A DNA stretch of 64,000 nucleotides, taken from assembly GCF_014203955.1 (NCBI RefSeq), contig NZ_JACHKA010000001.1:2077001-2141000 (forward strand), given 5' to 3'. Below the pieces are notes generated by a model. It was not told where the DNA came from. It searched no databases and was given only the letters and a program-made list of their open reading frames with translations. Source of the DNA: Sphingobium lignivorans (GTDB lineage Bacteria; Pseudomonadota; Alphaproteobacteria; Sphingomonadales; Sphingomonadaceae). The translations under genes were made by a program, and so were the position numbers. This document shows, in pieces, positions 16,610 to 24,398 of the stretch (positions within the stretch are counted from its first letter, which is position 1; each line of letters starts with the position of its first letter).

Positions 16610-17094
16610 GACGACTGTTCTCCTGCGAGAGAGCGGATGGCAGCAAGCATTGCCCTGTACGCCTCGCCACCAGTGCGGTATAGATCGGCGTTGGTGCCGC
16701 GCAGCTTCTCGTATGCATCCTCCAGAGCCTTTGCCCTGATTGATGAGGTGGCGGCAGAAAGGGCGGCGCGAGCAGCATCGCGGCAGAAGTCTGCGTAGTC
16801 GTAATTCAAACCGCCCTGCACATCATTGATCGCCTTCGCTACCTTCTCCACCAGCCCCTCATCCGGTTCTGCGGTAGGGGTGGAGGATGTGCGGGTGTTC
16901 CATGCGCGGACTGCATCAGCTTTGCTATGAAAGCCTTGGGCAAGCTCCTGCGCGCCACTGTAAAACGAGTGACAGCTGTGGCTGATCCCGAATTGGCGAT
17001 ACCATCCATAAGGGCCAAACACCTTTACGTTCTCACCACCACAGAACGGGCACGGAGATAGCTGCTCTACAGGCACCAATTCATTCTCGCTCAT
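16606..17094 (-). CDS. Lar-like (restriction alleviation) zinc-ribbon protein
   Basis: 162 residues from MSENELVPVEQLSPCPFCGG. The PCPFCGG knuckle, a later SCHSFYSGAQ and AVRAWNTR follow the layout of the Lar family, named after the Rac prophage protein that stimulates host modification and relieves type I restriction. About 95 helical residues are added after it. The restriction-relief role is inferred from the family; many Lar-fold phage proteins are untested. Confidence 0.65.
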   Translation of the reverse strand: MSENELVPVEQLSPCPFCGGENVKVFGPYGWYRQFGISHSCHSFYSGAQELAQGFHSKADAVRAWNTRTSSTPTAEPDEGLVEKVAKAINDVQGGLNYDYADFCRDAARAALSAATSSIRAKALEDAYEKLRGTNADLYRTGGEAYRAMLAAIRSLAGEQSS

Positions 17095-17804
17095 GACTGA
17101 TCTCCCTTGGGCTGGCGGATTTGGGCGAGGGCTTTGGTGGCGACATTGCGGCAATGGACAATGCTTCCGCCATCCATTGCGGATGGCGCAAATTTGATCC
17201 GCTCCAGCGTCTCCTCCGCTATAGCCAGCTTGCGCAGAGCGTCGTTCCATTCGTCAGCGAGCACGTCGTTCTTGCGATCGGCTTCGATCAGTGCTTGCTC
17301 AAGCTCGGCTTCTCGGGAGGATGCGAGGCGTTCGATGGCCTTTTGTAGGGCGCCGTTTTCAACATAAAGCCGCCATGATTTTTCCGCGTCGACATGCTGC
17401 ACATCGCGGCGAAGCTGGTTGCCTCGCCAGCCATCCCCATGGGCAGTTATGAAGATTTCGCGATATAGCTCCACCTCCTGCGCAGGCTTTGCGGGCGTGG
17501 CGACGCGGAGGCGATGAATGCATTCCGGCCTGTTGCAATCGCCCGAAAGTTTATCTGGCGCGAGCATTCCGCAAGCTTGGCATTTTGTTCCAAGCTCCAC
17601 TTGCGCAGGCTTTGGCCGCTCTGCAGGGACCGGTTCGGAGGCGGTATCGAGCGCGGCAATCGCGGCGTCGCGCGCGATATACCAGTCATGCATCCTGTCA
17701 GCCTCATTCGCGTAGCCGTCGGCATCCTCCGTGATGGTCAGATCGGCAGCCTGCTTTGCAATCTCGCTCTTGAGGCGCTTCATGGCCTCGGTGTGGTCAG
17801 TCAT
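17091..17804 (-). CDS. helical hypothetical protein with duplicated N-terminal cassette
   Basis: 237 residues. The first 17, MTDHTEAMKRLKSEIAK, are identical to those of the gene at 18269-18646. A CQACG...CNRPEC zinc motif sits near residue 85, and a long coiled coil (AIERLASSREAELEQALIEA) follows. The start overlaps the upstream stop by 8 bases (ATGACTGA). No family recognised. Confidence 0.6.
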   Translation of the reverse strand: MTDHTEAMKRLKSEIAKQAADLTITEDADGYANEADRMHDWYIARDAAIAALDTASEPVPAERPKPAQVELGTKCQACGMLAPDKLSGDCNRPECIHRLRVATPAKPAQEVELYREIFITAHGDGWRGNQLRRDVQHVDAEKSWRLYVENGALQKAIERLASSREAELEQALIEADRKNDVLADEWNDALRKLAIAEETLERIKFAPSAMDGGSIVHCRNVATKALAQIRQPKGDQS

Positions 17805-18276
17805 TTTTCCACCTCCCATCACTCAGACAACAAATCGTTGTGATCATCATCCCCGCTAACCCGAGGATCCCGAGAATCCCCAGCACCAGAGAGTCGAACG
17901 CAAAGCTCGCAGCCATGACGAGCGGCGCCAGATAGAACACATCGAACCAGCGCAGCCCGTCCCAGAGGCGTCTCGGCTCCCACATCAGTCCCTCTTCGCC
18001 GCACAGGGTATCGTCGGGGTGGCCCCATCGCCTGGTGCGCTGGAGCGGCACATGTGGCGGAATGCCCCCTTCACTGATGCCGTCGCTCTTGACGTAGTTG
18101 AGCACCCGGAACGCAGGGTTTGTGCAACGATGCCGCTCATAGCCCCTGAAGTCGTTCAGGTAGTAGCGGCAGGCCCGGCAAGAGTGCCTGGTTGCCGTCC
18201 GGTCGTCCTTGATCCGAGCCTCTGCGGCGTCAATCTTCGCTTTGAGATCGTCGAAGGCGCGTTCGGTATCAGTCAT
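17797..18276 (-). CDS. hypothetical membrane protein with Cys motif
   Basis: 159 residues. A charged helical N-terminus is followed by CRACRYYLND and RHRCTNP, which may bind a metal, then two hydrophobic segments (about 114-150; FYLAPLVMAASFAFDSLVLG). It ends in GRWKND, whose codons overlap the next start by 8 bases. Function unknown. Confidence 0.6.
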   Translation of the reverse strand: MTDTERAFDDLKAKIDAAEARIKDDRTATRHSCRACRYYLNDFRGYERHRCTNPAFRVLNYVKSDGISEGGIPPHVPLQRTRRWGHPDDTLCGEEGLMWEPRRLWDGLRWFDVFYLAPLVMAASFAFDSLVLGILGILGLAGMMITTICCLSDGRWKND

Positions 18277-18646
18277 TTTTCCACTCCGCCTCGGCGTACT
18301 CGCGCCATTTCGTGAGCAAAACTGGTAGCAGTTCTTCGAATTCGCCCACTGGGAAACAGCATCTCGGGCTTATACCATAATCTGCGAAGCCGAACGTGCA
18401 GAGCACCTCACGGAACATCTCGTGAGCCAGATTTTCGCCTTCGAGTGATCCCCATTTACGTTCCTGCATATTACTGAGAACGAGAATGGCCATATCGTCG
18501 AAAGCGGACGAATAGCTTCCGTAGAAGCACGGGAATATATTCCACGGATCGAAAACATCATCTGTCCCGCGCTGCCATCTTTCAGTCAGTTGCGGCTTTG
18601 CGATCTCGCTCTTCAGGCGCTTCATGGCCTCGGTGTGGTCAGTCAT
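18269..18646 (-). CDS. hypothetical protein sharing its N-terminal cassette
   Basis: 125 residues. Residues 1-17 duplicate those of the gene starting at 17804; the remainder (WNIFPCFYGSYSSAFDDMAI ...) is unrelated. It ends EWKND over an ATGACTGA junction. Probably a product of local recombination that joined one start region to different bodies. Confidence 0.55.
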   Translation of the reverse strand: MTDHTEAMKRLKSEIAKPQLTERWQRGTDDVFDPWNIFPCFYGSYSSAFDDMAILVLSNMQERKWGSLEGENLAHEMFREVLCTFGFADYGISPRCCFPVGEFEELLPVLLTKWREYAEAEWKND

Positions 18647-18929
18647 TGACAGCCTCCAGTTCGTCGCGCACGCGCCGTCCCCAGGCTTCAATCCAGTAGC
18701 CTCTGCCCATCAGCGCGCCGCTGTCTTCGTCGTGAAGCGGGCCATAGTCACAGAGTCCCTCCCGATTCAGCCACTGCAATGTGGCGCGCGCTTCGCCCAT
18801 GGATATATCGAGATCGACAACCATGTGGCTCGGCCCTTTGCCATAGTGGCAGTCGAGAGCCAGAAGGACGTTGCGCTGCACCGGGGTAAGGGAGGCCGCC
18901 ACCGCTGCTGGATCCGGGGTGGGGGTCAT
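18639..18929 (-). CDS. winged-helix-like hypothetical protein
   Basis: 96 residues: VAASLTPVQRNVLLALDCHY, then a helix (MGEARATLQWLNREGLCDYG) and a terminal AWGRRVRDELE. The layout matches the smaller proteins at 15677-15868 and 27974-28237, suggesting a paralogous DNA-binding family in this prophage. Coupled by an ATGA overlap upstream. Confidence 0.55.
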   Translation of the reverse strand: MTPTPDPAAVAASLTPVQRNVLLALDCHYGKGPSHMVVDLDISMGEARATLQWLNREGLCDYGPLHDEDSGALMGRGYWIEAWGRRVRDELEAVND

Positions 18930-19228
18930 GACCACGCCCCTCTGATCCAGTCGTCATTTTCGTCGTGGCAGCGCTGCCACTTCGCCACGTCTTCCTCGCT
19001 GACCGGCATGCACTGACCATGGTAGCGCCCGGTCGATGCGCGCTCCTCGCCATTGTCGTAGTGGCTGATCGTGTCGTGAAAGGCGCGACCATAGTAGCGC
19101 CAGCGATTCATTCCATACGGCGCGCAGCCGGGTTGATCAGGCCCCATGTCGTGCACATAGTTGATCCGCATGACGGCGCTCGGGCCATAGTCGTAGCGAA
19201 CCAGATCGCCGACTTTCCACGGCTCCAT
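18926..19228 (-). CDS. hypothetical protein
   Basis: 100 residues. VGDLVRYDYGPSAVMRINYV suggests a small beta-barrel of the SH3/KOW type, and the C-terminal half is rich in His, Tyr and Trp. No family is recognised. ATGA overlap downstream. Confidence 0.55.
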   Translation of the reverse strand: MEPWKVGDLVRYDYGPSAVMRINYVHDMGPDQPGCAPYGMNRWRYYGRAFHDTISHYDNGEERASTGRYHGQCMPVSEEDVAKWQRCHDENDDWIRGAWS

Positions 19229-19258
19229 GCGGCCCGCTGCGGTTTTCGCCGTACCAGG

Positions 19259-19942
19259 TCATGCTGCATCCATGCCGTCGATGTGAGCGAAGAGTTCCTC
19301 GCGCGTCGGACAAACGTCGATCATCGAAGTCGTATAGAGCCTGCGGGCCGTATAGCCGCCGCCCGACACGGCGTTCCAATGCCAACCCTTATATTCGCCG
19401 GACAGCGCCTCCGGCACTATCTTATCCGCCCGCGCCTGCGCCGCCTGGTCGCTGTACCCATCGGCGTAGCGCTTCGACAGCTTGGCGATGTTGTGCTCGA
19501 TCGTCTGCTCGCGGGTGAGGCCGTAGTCTCTGCGGATTCTGTCCATGACCCAGTCGAGGCCGGCAATGGCGCGACCGAGCGCTTCGACGTCGAGTTCCTC
19601 GTTATAGAGCACCCACTTCTTCACGGCGTCGAACACGTCGGCCGCCACACCTGGGAGTCTGTGCTCAGGTGGGCCGAAGCGCACCTTGTTCGGTATCTCG
19701 TAGCGATTGTAGCCGATGATCGGACGCGCGAGCCCCTCGATATAGAACTCCAGATCGCCGAGCTCTTCGATCAAATTCTCGAAATCGGCCGTCATGATCG
19801 CGTCGTAGAGCTCTCCCGCTTCGCCCGGGATGCACGAAGCCATGTGCCAGGCATGCGCCTTCTCGGGGGTGAGGCTGGCGAGGATGTCAGCGCCGGGCTT
19901 GGCGAGCGATGCGACGAATTCGGAATAGGTGGGGGTGGTCAT
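19259..19942 (-). CDS. MazG-like NTP pyrophosphohydrolase, long form
   Basis: 227 residues. CIPGEAGELYDAI and ENLIEELGDLEFYI give the EXXE...EXXD metal-binding helices of all-alpha NTP pyrophosphohydrolases. The rest has no recognised domain. MazG-type enzymes remove non-canonical NTPs, and phage copies may lower (p)ppGpp; the actual substrate here is unknown. The start at 19942 is set by the ATGA overlap with the upstream gene; the frame runs on upstream only as a shadow. Confidence 0.72.
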   Translation of the reverse strand: MTTPTYSEFVASLAKPGADILASLTPEKAHAWHMASCIPGEAGELYDAIMTADFENLIEELGDLEFYIEGLARPIIGYNRYEIPNKVRFGPPEHRLPGVAADVFDAVKKWVLYNEELDVEALGRAIAGLDWVMDRIRRDYGLTREQTIEHNIAKLSKRYADGYSDQAAQARADKIVPEALSGEYKGWHWNAVSGGGYTARRLYTTSMIDVCPTREELFAHIDGMDAA

Positions 19943-20298
19943 GAGAACAGAATCCTTGCTGGCGAGAAGGCTGCCCAGGATACGGGCACGAAGAACCAGA
20001 GCGCCTTGCACGCGAGGTGGATCGCTTGGTCCTGGTTGATGTCGATGCGGCCCCGACATTTGGCATCGTCGGTCCAGAAGTGGATCAGCGCTTCGGCGAA
20101 GAAGAGCCACCAAACTCCGGTGATGAGAGCGACGGCCGCGCCGTGGATGGCAGCATGGGCGCCAAGCGCCTGCCACCATGGGAAGCCTGTGATTGGCGCC
20201 GTCCGGTTCTTCGCCTTGGAGATGAAGTCCCCCTGCAGCGGATAGTCCGCCACGAAGTGGGCACCGATCAGGGCAATGAGGATGAGGTGTGGGTCCAT
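19939..20298 (-). CDS. DUF3307-like membrane protein
   Basis: 119 residues. LIGAHFVADYPLQGDFISKAKN and three to four hydrophobic segments match the small DUF3307 membrane family found in phages and bacteria. Conserved His and Asp residues in the helices (HFVADY, HAAIHG, HFWTDD) hint at metal or substrate binding. A GTG one codon upstream is an alternative start. Confidence 0.7.
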   Translation of the reverse strand: MDPHLILIALIGAHFVADYPLQGDFISKAKNRTAPITGFPWWQALGAHAAIHGAAVALITGVWWLFFAEALIHFWTDDAKCRGRIDINQDQAIHLACKALWFFVPVSWAAFSPARILFS

Positions 20299-20301
20299 CA
20301 C

Positions 20302-20820
20302 TCAAACCTCCAAGCGCTGCGGCAGGCCGACAGCGTCACTCGTCTTGTTGAACTTGCGCGCCGTCACCTCGGCGAGGCTCAGCCCGTAGCTGCGCGCGAT
20401 GCTGTCCAGGCAGATGATGGCGTCGCCGATCTCGTCGCCCAGCTTCTCGATGGTGGTCCGGCTGCCGCGCCAGCCACGCGCCTCGCGGACCAGCTTCTTC
20501 ACCTCGTTGAGGACTTCGCCCGCCTCGCCGCCGAACTCGTTCGCCATGTAGAGGGGGTCTTCCGGGGAGCCGTTCGACCATGCCGCGTAGCGCTCGCCGT
20601 TGATGCGGCGGAGTTGGTCGAGGAAGTCTTCACCGGTGGTATTGCGCGCCATCGACAAGCGGCAATATGCCGAGGCAATCAGAACACGACCGCCCAAAGC
20701 GATCTCGTGCTCCTGAAACTCCCTGTCGTCAATGCGTCGGATCATATGCGCAAGTGCCGAACGAAGACGCTCTGTATCGCCGAGGAACTCGTCGGTGATG
20801 GGTTCGCTGGTGGTGGTCAT
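20302..20820 (-). CDS. MazG-type nucleotide pyrophosphohydrolase
   Basis: 172 residues. EFGGEAGEVLNEVKKLVREA and EKLGDEIGDAIICLDSIARS contain the EXXE...EXXD signature with the Lys-rich connection typical of MazG. It should hydrolyse (d)NTPs to monophosphates, which fits the dNMP kinase elsewhere in this phage. The start overlaps the preceding stop (ATGA). Confidence 0.82.
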   Translation of the reverse strand: MTTTSEPITDEFLGDTERLRSALAHMIRRIDDREFQEHEIALGGRVLIASAYCRLSMARNTTGEDFLDQLRRINGERYAAWSNGSPEDPLYMANEFGGEAGEVLNEVKKLVREARGWRGSRTTIEKLGDEIGDAIICLDSIARSYGLSLAEVTARKFNKTSDAVGLPQRLEV

Positions 20821-21183
20821 GCCGATTTCTCCGTGAGTTCGCGAAGCCTCAGCATCGCTGACGTTTGATCTCGGACGCCGAGGAGCGCCCATATCTCTGA
20901 CAAGGCGGTGGTTTTCACCAGCGCCGCGACGCTGTCGCTCGAGTATCCCTTCGCCCAGTGGGGCCGCAGCGCTTCGAGGCGCTGGATCTTCTGTTCAGCC
21001 TTCGCCAGCTTGCCGCGCAGCTCGTCGAGCTCATAGGCCATGGCGAGCCAGCATTTGGCGCCGGCAGGCAGTTGGCCGAGCCATGCTTCGCCGTAGCGGA
21101 GCACATAGGCGTCGCCTCCCTCCCTCCCCCTGAATCAGCGTGTACTTGCCGTCGTCGATGTCGATGCGCAGCAGGTCTGTCAT
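20817..21183 (-). CDS. small phage protein, frame-disrupted at a G-rich tract
   Basis: The 5' part (MTDLLRIDIDDGKYTLIQ, ATGA-coupled at 21183) and the 3' part (GGDAYVLRYGEAWLGQL ... coiled coil) together look like one family of small phage proteins in which DGKYT is followed by RYGEPW. They lie in different frames. Crossing from 21129 to 21128 needs a +1 shift in GGGGGAGGGAGGGAGG. As sequenced, only the part from GTG 21104 (95 residues) is one open frame. A sequencing error, true decay or a programmed shift are all possible. Confidence 0.55.
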
Positions 21184-21494
21184 AGCTCGATCCACACCGC
21201 CTGGTCGCCCCAGACCCTCTGGCGGCGACGCAAAATGTTACCGAGCAGCCCCTCTTCCGTTTTCAGGCCGACGAGCTCTCCCGGGATGGTGACGCGAAGC
21301 GGCGACCGACCTGCCAAGGCGCGCACGCCGAGACTCGGCCAGTATGCGATCAGATGCTTGTGCACCGGATGGCGCTGCCCCTCGAAGCCAGCGTCCCTGG
21401 CCCTGTATTGGTTGTGGAAGACGATCATCTCCAAGGGCAGCGGCCGCGGACGTTCGAAGCCGAAGCGCGCGGCGATACGTTCGATCAGGGTCAC
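21180..21494 (-). CDS. hypothetical phage protein
   Basis: 104 residues from a GTG in a GTGA context. MIVFHNQYRARDAGFEGQ and VHKHLIAYWPSLGVRAL have normal protein character, unlike the overlapping frame. Stop overlaps the next ATG. No family recognised. Confidence 0.55.
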   Translation of the reverse strand: MTLIERIAARFGFERPRPLPLEMIVFHNQYRARDAGFEGQRHPVHKHLIAYWPSLGVRALAGRSPLRVTIPGELVGLKTEEGLLGNILRRRQRVWGDQAVWIEL

Positions 21495-21738
21495 AGCTCA
21501 ACTCCTTCAAAAACAGTTCGGATAGATATTTCGCCGGATCGCCGCCGAGCGCGATGCACGCGCCGTTCCATGCGGCCTCCCATTCCTTGGCGACGCGTCC
21601 GGAGCATGACAGGGCAGGCTTGGTCTCGTCGCGGTAGCGCGGCACCACCTGGTCGGCGATTTCCGTGCAGCGGCTGGATAGGGTTTCGGGCGTCAGCGCG
21701 ATGCGCTCGCCTGGCATGAGCCGTTCGATCGTCACCAT
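21491..21738 (-). CDS. hypothetical protein, frame-disrupted near its end
   Basis: MVTIERLMPGERIALTPETL to YLSELFLKEL is convincing protein, with two or three Cys. The frame then continues without a stop to 21238, through DNA that clearly encodes the next gene in another frame. A -1 shift at the T5 tract near 21511-21515 would instead end it at 21491 in a GTGA overlap, as its neighbours do. An indel in the T tract is the simplest reading. Confidence 0.5.
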
Positions 21739-22370
21739 GACGTCGGCACTCCATAGGCGTTGCCGACGAGGTTCAGAAACTGCTCGATCCGATGCCGCGC
21801 GTGATCAGGTGTCATCCGGTCGTAGAGCCCGTCGAGCGAAGGCGGAACGCGCGACCCGACGCGGCGCCAAGCCTGCGTGGGCACATCGATCGGGAGCTCG
21901 TCGGCGAACTGCTCGAGAAGCAGCACCGTTCCCTCGCAGCGGATGTTGAGCGTGTGTATCTGATCGGCGCGCGATCGGTAATAGTCGCCACGCGTGAAGA
22001 CCCGGCTGCGCCCCTCTTCGACAAGGAACTCTTCGCGCTCCCACGTAAAGCCGTCACCACCGTTCAGAGGCGTGCGATACGAGAAACGGTCGTAGCGCGA
22101 GCTATGGAACATGTATTTGCTGAGTCTGGCTCCGTCCCCGTCCCCGATCGAGAAATATGTACGGTTCCGCACTGCGCCGGCCATCACCGTCGTCACGAAG
22201 GCGTAGCGGTGGTTGTGCGGGATCACCAGTTCCGGCAGGTGCGCCAGATCGCCGTCGAAGAAATAGACCTTGCGGGTCAACTCCAGCGTGCGGCTGAGGC
22301 ACAGATAGTCGAACCCGCGAACGTGGAAGTTACGGTACGAGTTCGCACAGATCGTCTCGATGTCGTTCAT
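21732..22370 (-). CDS. hypothetical phage protein
   Basis: 212 residues. The beta-rich centre has alternating aromatic and charged residues (VIPHNHRYAFVTTVMAGAV ... RNRTYFSIGDGD). HNHRY and RADQIHTL could be cupin-like metal or sugar contacts, but this is not a firm match. ATGA overlap upstream and an ATGGTGA overlap downstream. Confidence 0.6.
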   Translation of the reverse strand: MNDIETICANSYRNFHVRGFDYLCLSRTLELTRKVYFFDGDLAHLPELVIPHNHRYAFVTTVMAGAVRNRTYFSIGDGDGARLSKYMFHSSRYDRFSYRTPLNGGDGFTWEREEFLVEEGRSRVFTRGDYYRSRADQIHTLNIRCEGTVLLLEQFADELPIDVPTQAWRRVGSRVPPSLDGLYDRMTPDHARHRIEQFLNLVGNAYGVPTSW

Positions 22371-22528
22371 CCCCAGAACCCTCCGGCGCCGAGCAGAACG
22401 ATCCAGATGACGGCAGCGCCCGTCGCCGCGGGAAAGCTATACGGTTCGCGCGGCTGGCCGTGCTTGGCCAACTGGATACCAAGGCTCAGCGCGATGAGCA
22501 CGATGGCGGTAATCTGCGGCCAGTTCAT
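22367..22528 (-). CDS. 53-residue membrane protein
   Basis: Two hydrophobic segments (WPQITAIVLIALSLGIQL and AAVIWIVLLGAGG) flank a short polar loop. ATGA overlaps at both ends set the start at 22528. A long upstream extension of the frame is a shadow of the neighbour. Confidence 0.6.
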   Translation of the reverse strand: MNWPQITAIVLIALSLGIQLAKHGQPREPYSFPAATGAAVIWIVLLGAGGFWG

Positions 22529-22818
22529 GATACCGGAACTCCTTTCCAGTTGATGTCGCTGCTGAGCAGCTCGCGTGTCGCGTTGAGCCATCGCGGCGAG
22601 AGCTGGCCGGCCTTGATGGCGACGGACACTGCGTCTCTGCGCGTCAGGAACCGGCCCGTGGACGACATGAAGCCGTCGATGTCGCCGGGCTGGCCGAGGT
22701 ACGGGTTTTGATCGCCCAGAGCCATGCGCAGGTCGACGTGCGACTTGAAGGCACTGCTGGTGAGAGTGGGGCCGCGCTGGATCGCTACGGCGATGAGGCG
22801 TTCGACCGGCGCGCTCAC
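22525..22818 (-). CDS. hypothetical protein
   Basis: 97 residues; helical N-terminus (VERLIAVAIQRG), then a mixed region and AGQLSPRWLNATRELL. Coupled by ATGA overlaps at both ends. No family recognised. Confidence 0.5.
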   Translation of the reverse strand: MSAPVERLIAVAIQRGPTLTSSAFKSHVDLRMALGDQNPYLGQPGDIDGFMSSTGRFLTRRDAVSVAIKAGQLSPRWLNATRELLSSDINWKGVPVS

Positions 22819-23183
22819 AGCGTCTGCTCCCGTGAGGTCTTGATGGCTTTGAGTGCAGCGGTGAGCCTGCGCGCTTTGTCGTAGCGACCGGAGCGGTAAT
22901 CGATCGCGCGCTCAAGACGCCCGATACCCTCGACCTGCGCCGCGCAGATTTCGCGGGCGAGCAACAGATCGGCGTCGGGCGGTGCGGCTTCGTGCTCTTC
23001 GATGTATTCGGCGAAGACGAGGATCGTCTGGGCTGAGATCATTGGATTTGACAACCTGGTGGCGCGCTTCACGTCCTCTGCTGTGAGCATGCTCGCTATG
23101 CTGGGATACAGCTCGGAGGAGTCGATCCTCTTGAGCACGCGCTCGATCGCCCAGTCGGCTGGGAGTTTCGCTTCCATGGTCAT
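22815..23183 (-). CDS. helical hypothetical protein
   Basis: 122 residues from MTMEAKLPADW, with AGGAG upstream. Helical throughout, ending in a basic segment (RYDKARRLTAALKAIKTSRE). The frame open further upstream is not preceded by a ribosome site. Unknown role. Confidence 0.55.
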   Translation of the reverse strand: MTMEAKLPADWAIERVLKRIDSSELYPSIASMLTAEDVKRATRLSNPMISAQTILVFAEYIEEHEAAPPDADLLLAREICAAQVEGIGRLERAIDYRSGRYDKARRLTAALKAIKTSREQTL

Positions 23184-23197
23184 TTCTCCTTCCTGCC

Positions 23198-23323
23198 TCA
23201 GCCCCGCACCGCGCCAGCGATGACAACGCCTTGCGGCGGGACGACGTTGGTGATCAGCGCGTCGGCCACGAGCGCGTAGAGCGCCAGGACGATCAGCGCC
23301 GCGATGCATTCGCGCGGGGTCAC
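23198..23323 (-). CDS. 41-residue membrane peptide
   Basis: GTG start in a GTGA overlap with the upstream gene. One hydrophobic segment (CIAALIVLALYALVADALI) and a short Val/Gly-rich tail. Small membrane peptides like this are frequent in phage early blocks. Confidence 0.5.
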   Translation of the reverse strand: MTPRECIAALIVLALYALVADALITNVVPPQGVVIAGAVRG

Positions 23324-23688
23324 GGCTGAATTTCCTGCATCGATACGATGTTCGGCTTCATGGAAAGCCATGGGACACGCCAGCCGATCGTCTCGACCCG
23401 GTAGCGCTTTCCGACCTGGAAGCGCGCCTGCATCGAGGCGCTGTCCCACTTGCCGTTGAGAATGCCGCTGTCACGGTTCTCGAAGACTTCGCCGTTCGTG
23501 CCGAAGACGACATAGTAGCAGTCCATGTCATCGCCGCTCGCGTCGCACTGACGCTCTTTGCTGCTGACCGTGAAGTCGTGCGTCTCGCGATGATTGTTCT
23601 TCACCACAGCGAAACCTACGCCGCATAGCGCAACGGCTGCGAAGAGGATCAGCAGCCCCGTGCAGCCGAAGGGATCATCGGACCTCAT
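23320..23688 (-). CDS. membrane-anchored hypothetical protein
   Basis: 122 residues: N-terminal transmembrane helix (about 11-29), then a periplasmic beta-rich domain with Cys48 and Cys57 that may form a disulfide (QCDASGDDMDCYYVVFG). ATGA overlap upstream, GTGA downstream. Could be a superinfection or envelope-modifying factor; this is only a guess from topology. Confidence 0.6.
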   Translation of the reverse strand: MRSDDPFGCTGLLILFAAVALCGVGFAVVKNNHRETHDFTVSSKERQCDASGDDMDCYYVVFGTNGEVFENRDSGILNGKWDSASMQARFQVGKRYRVETIGWRVPWLSMKPNIVSMQEIQP

Positions 23689-24074
23689 GCCTCAACACTC
23701 CGCGAGCAGAACCGGCCGCGGCGCTTCGCCTTCTCGCGCGCACCCTCGTGCGGCTTTCCGGTGTGGCGGTTGATGTGGGCGGAGTCGGAGCGCGGCGAGA
23801 GCGTCTTGCGCACGCCCTTCGTCGCCCGGTCGAGCATCATGCCCATGAGCTGCTGCGCCTTTGCGCGCTTGTAGCTGACCTTCTTCCAGCCGCGCGTCGG
23901 ATGCAGTGTCTGATAGCCCGTTTCGCCGATGCGGGTCGGCTGCGGACGAACAGGCTTGTCTTCGCGCTCTGCCATCTTGCGCTCAAGGCGGCTCATGTGG
24001 CTGCCGGGGCTGTCCGGTACGATCTGGACCTTTGCATTCTTGCCGATCAGCGCCGAGTTCTTCATGTCGTCCAT
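23685..24074 (-). CDS. basic hypothetical protein
   Basis: 129 residues, rich in Lys/Arg and probably extended (SRLERKMAERED ... ARRGRFCSRSVEA-like basic C-terminus). It may bind nucleic acid. GGAAGG precedes the ATG at 24074; a second Met four residues later is possible. First gene of a unit whose upstream region has two operator sites. Confidence 0.55.
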   Translation of the reverse strand: MDDMKNSALIGKNAKVQIVPDSPGSHMSRLERKMAEREDKPVRPQPTRIGETGYQTLHPTRGWKKVSYKRAKAQQLMGMMLDRATKGVRKTLSPRSDSAHINRHTGKPHEGAREKAKRRGRFCSRSVEA

Positions 24075-24100
24075 CGGTTCAACCTTCCGCTATGCTTGGA

Positions 24101-24157
24101 ATCACTATAATCGTGATATGGCACCGACTCGCTGAGGCTGTCAACATAATAGTGACA
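24101..24157. promoter_or_regulatory. tandem operator-like pair
   Basis: ATCACTATAATCGTGAT (24101-24117) and TGTCAACATAATAGTGACA (24139-24157), centres about 39 bases apart, lie just upstream of the leftward gene starting at 24074. Both match the phage-wide element. Confidence 0.6.
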
Positions 24158-24161
24158 TCCT

Positions 24162-24278
24162 TCGATTTCTCCGGTGGGCCTGGCGACGCCGCCGGTCTCC
24201 AATTTCTCTGAGGTTTACCGATTTCCCCGAGAGGGGTGGCGCGGTGCGGCCTACCTCCGATTTCCCCGGGAGGGTTGA
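24162..24278. repeat. four GATTTCYCYGRGRGG repeats at multiples of 19 bases
   Basis: Copies begin near 24163, 24201, 24220 and 24259 (spacing 38, 19, 39), for example CGATTTCCCCGAGAGGGGTG and CGATTTCCCCGGGAGGGTTG. The last two are also followed by CGCGGTGCG. No gene lies here, so they look like protein-binding iterons. Confidence 0.5.
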
Positions 24279-24398
24279 CGCGGTGCGCTGTCACGTTTAT
24301 AGGGATTGTCGCTTGTCATAGCGTTTCACCTGCCAGCGTTGCAACCGCGGGCAATAACCCCCGGATGGCCTTGCACGGCTGTCTGGGGGTTTCGCTTT

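Noticed and set aside
24079-24294. Minus-strand frame across the 19-base repeats
   Set aside because: Peptide simply mirrors the DNA repeats (PPGEIG/PLGEIG), runs through two operators and has no ribosome site.
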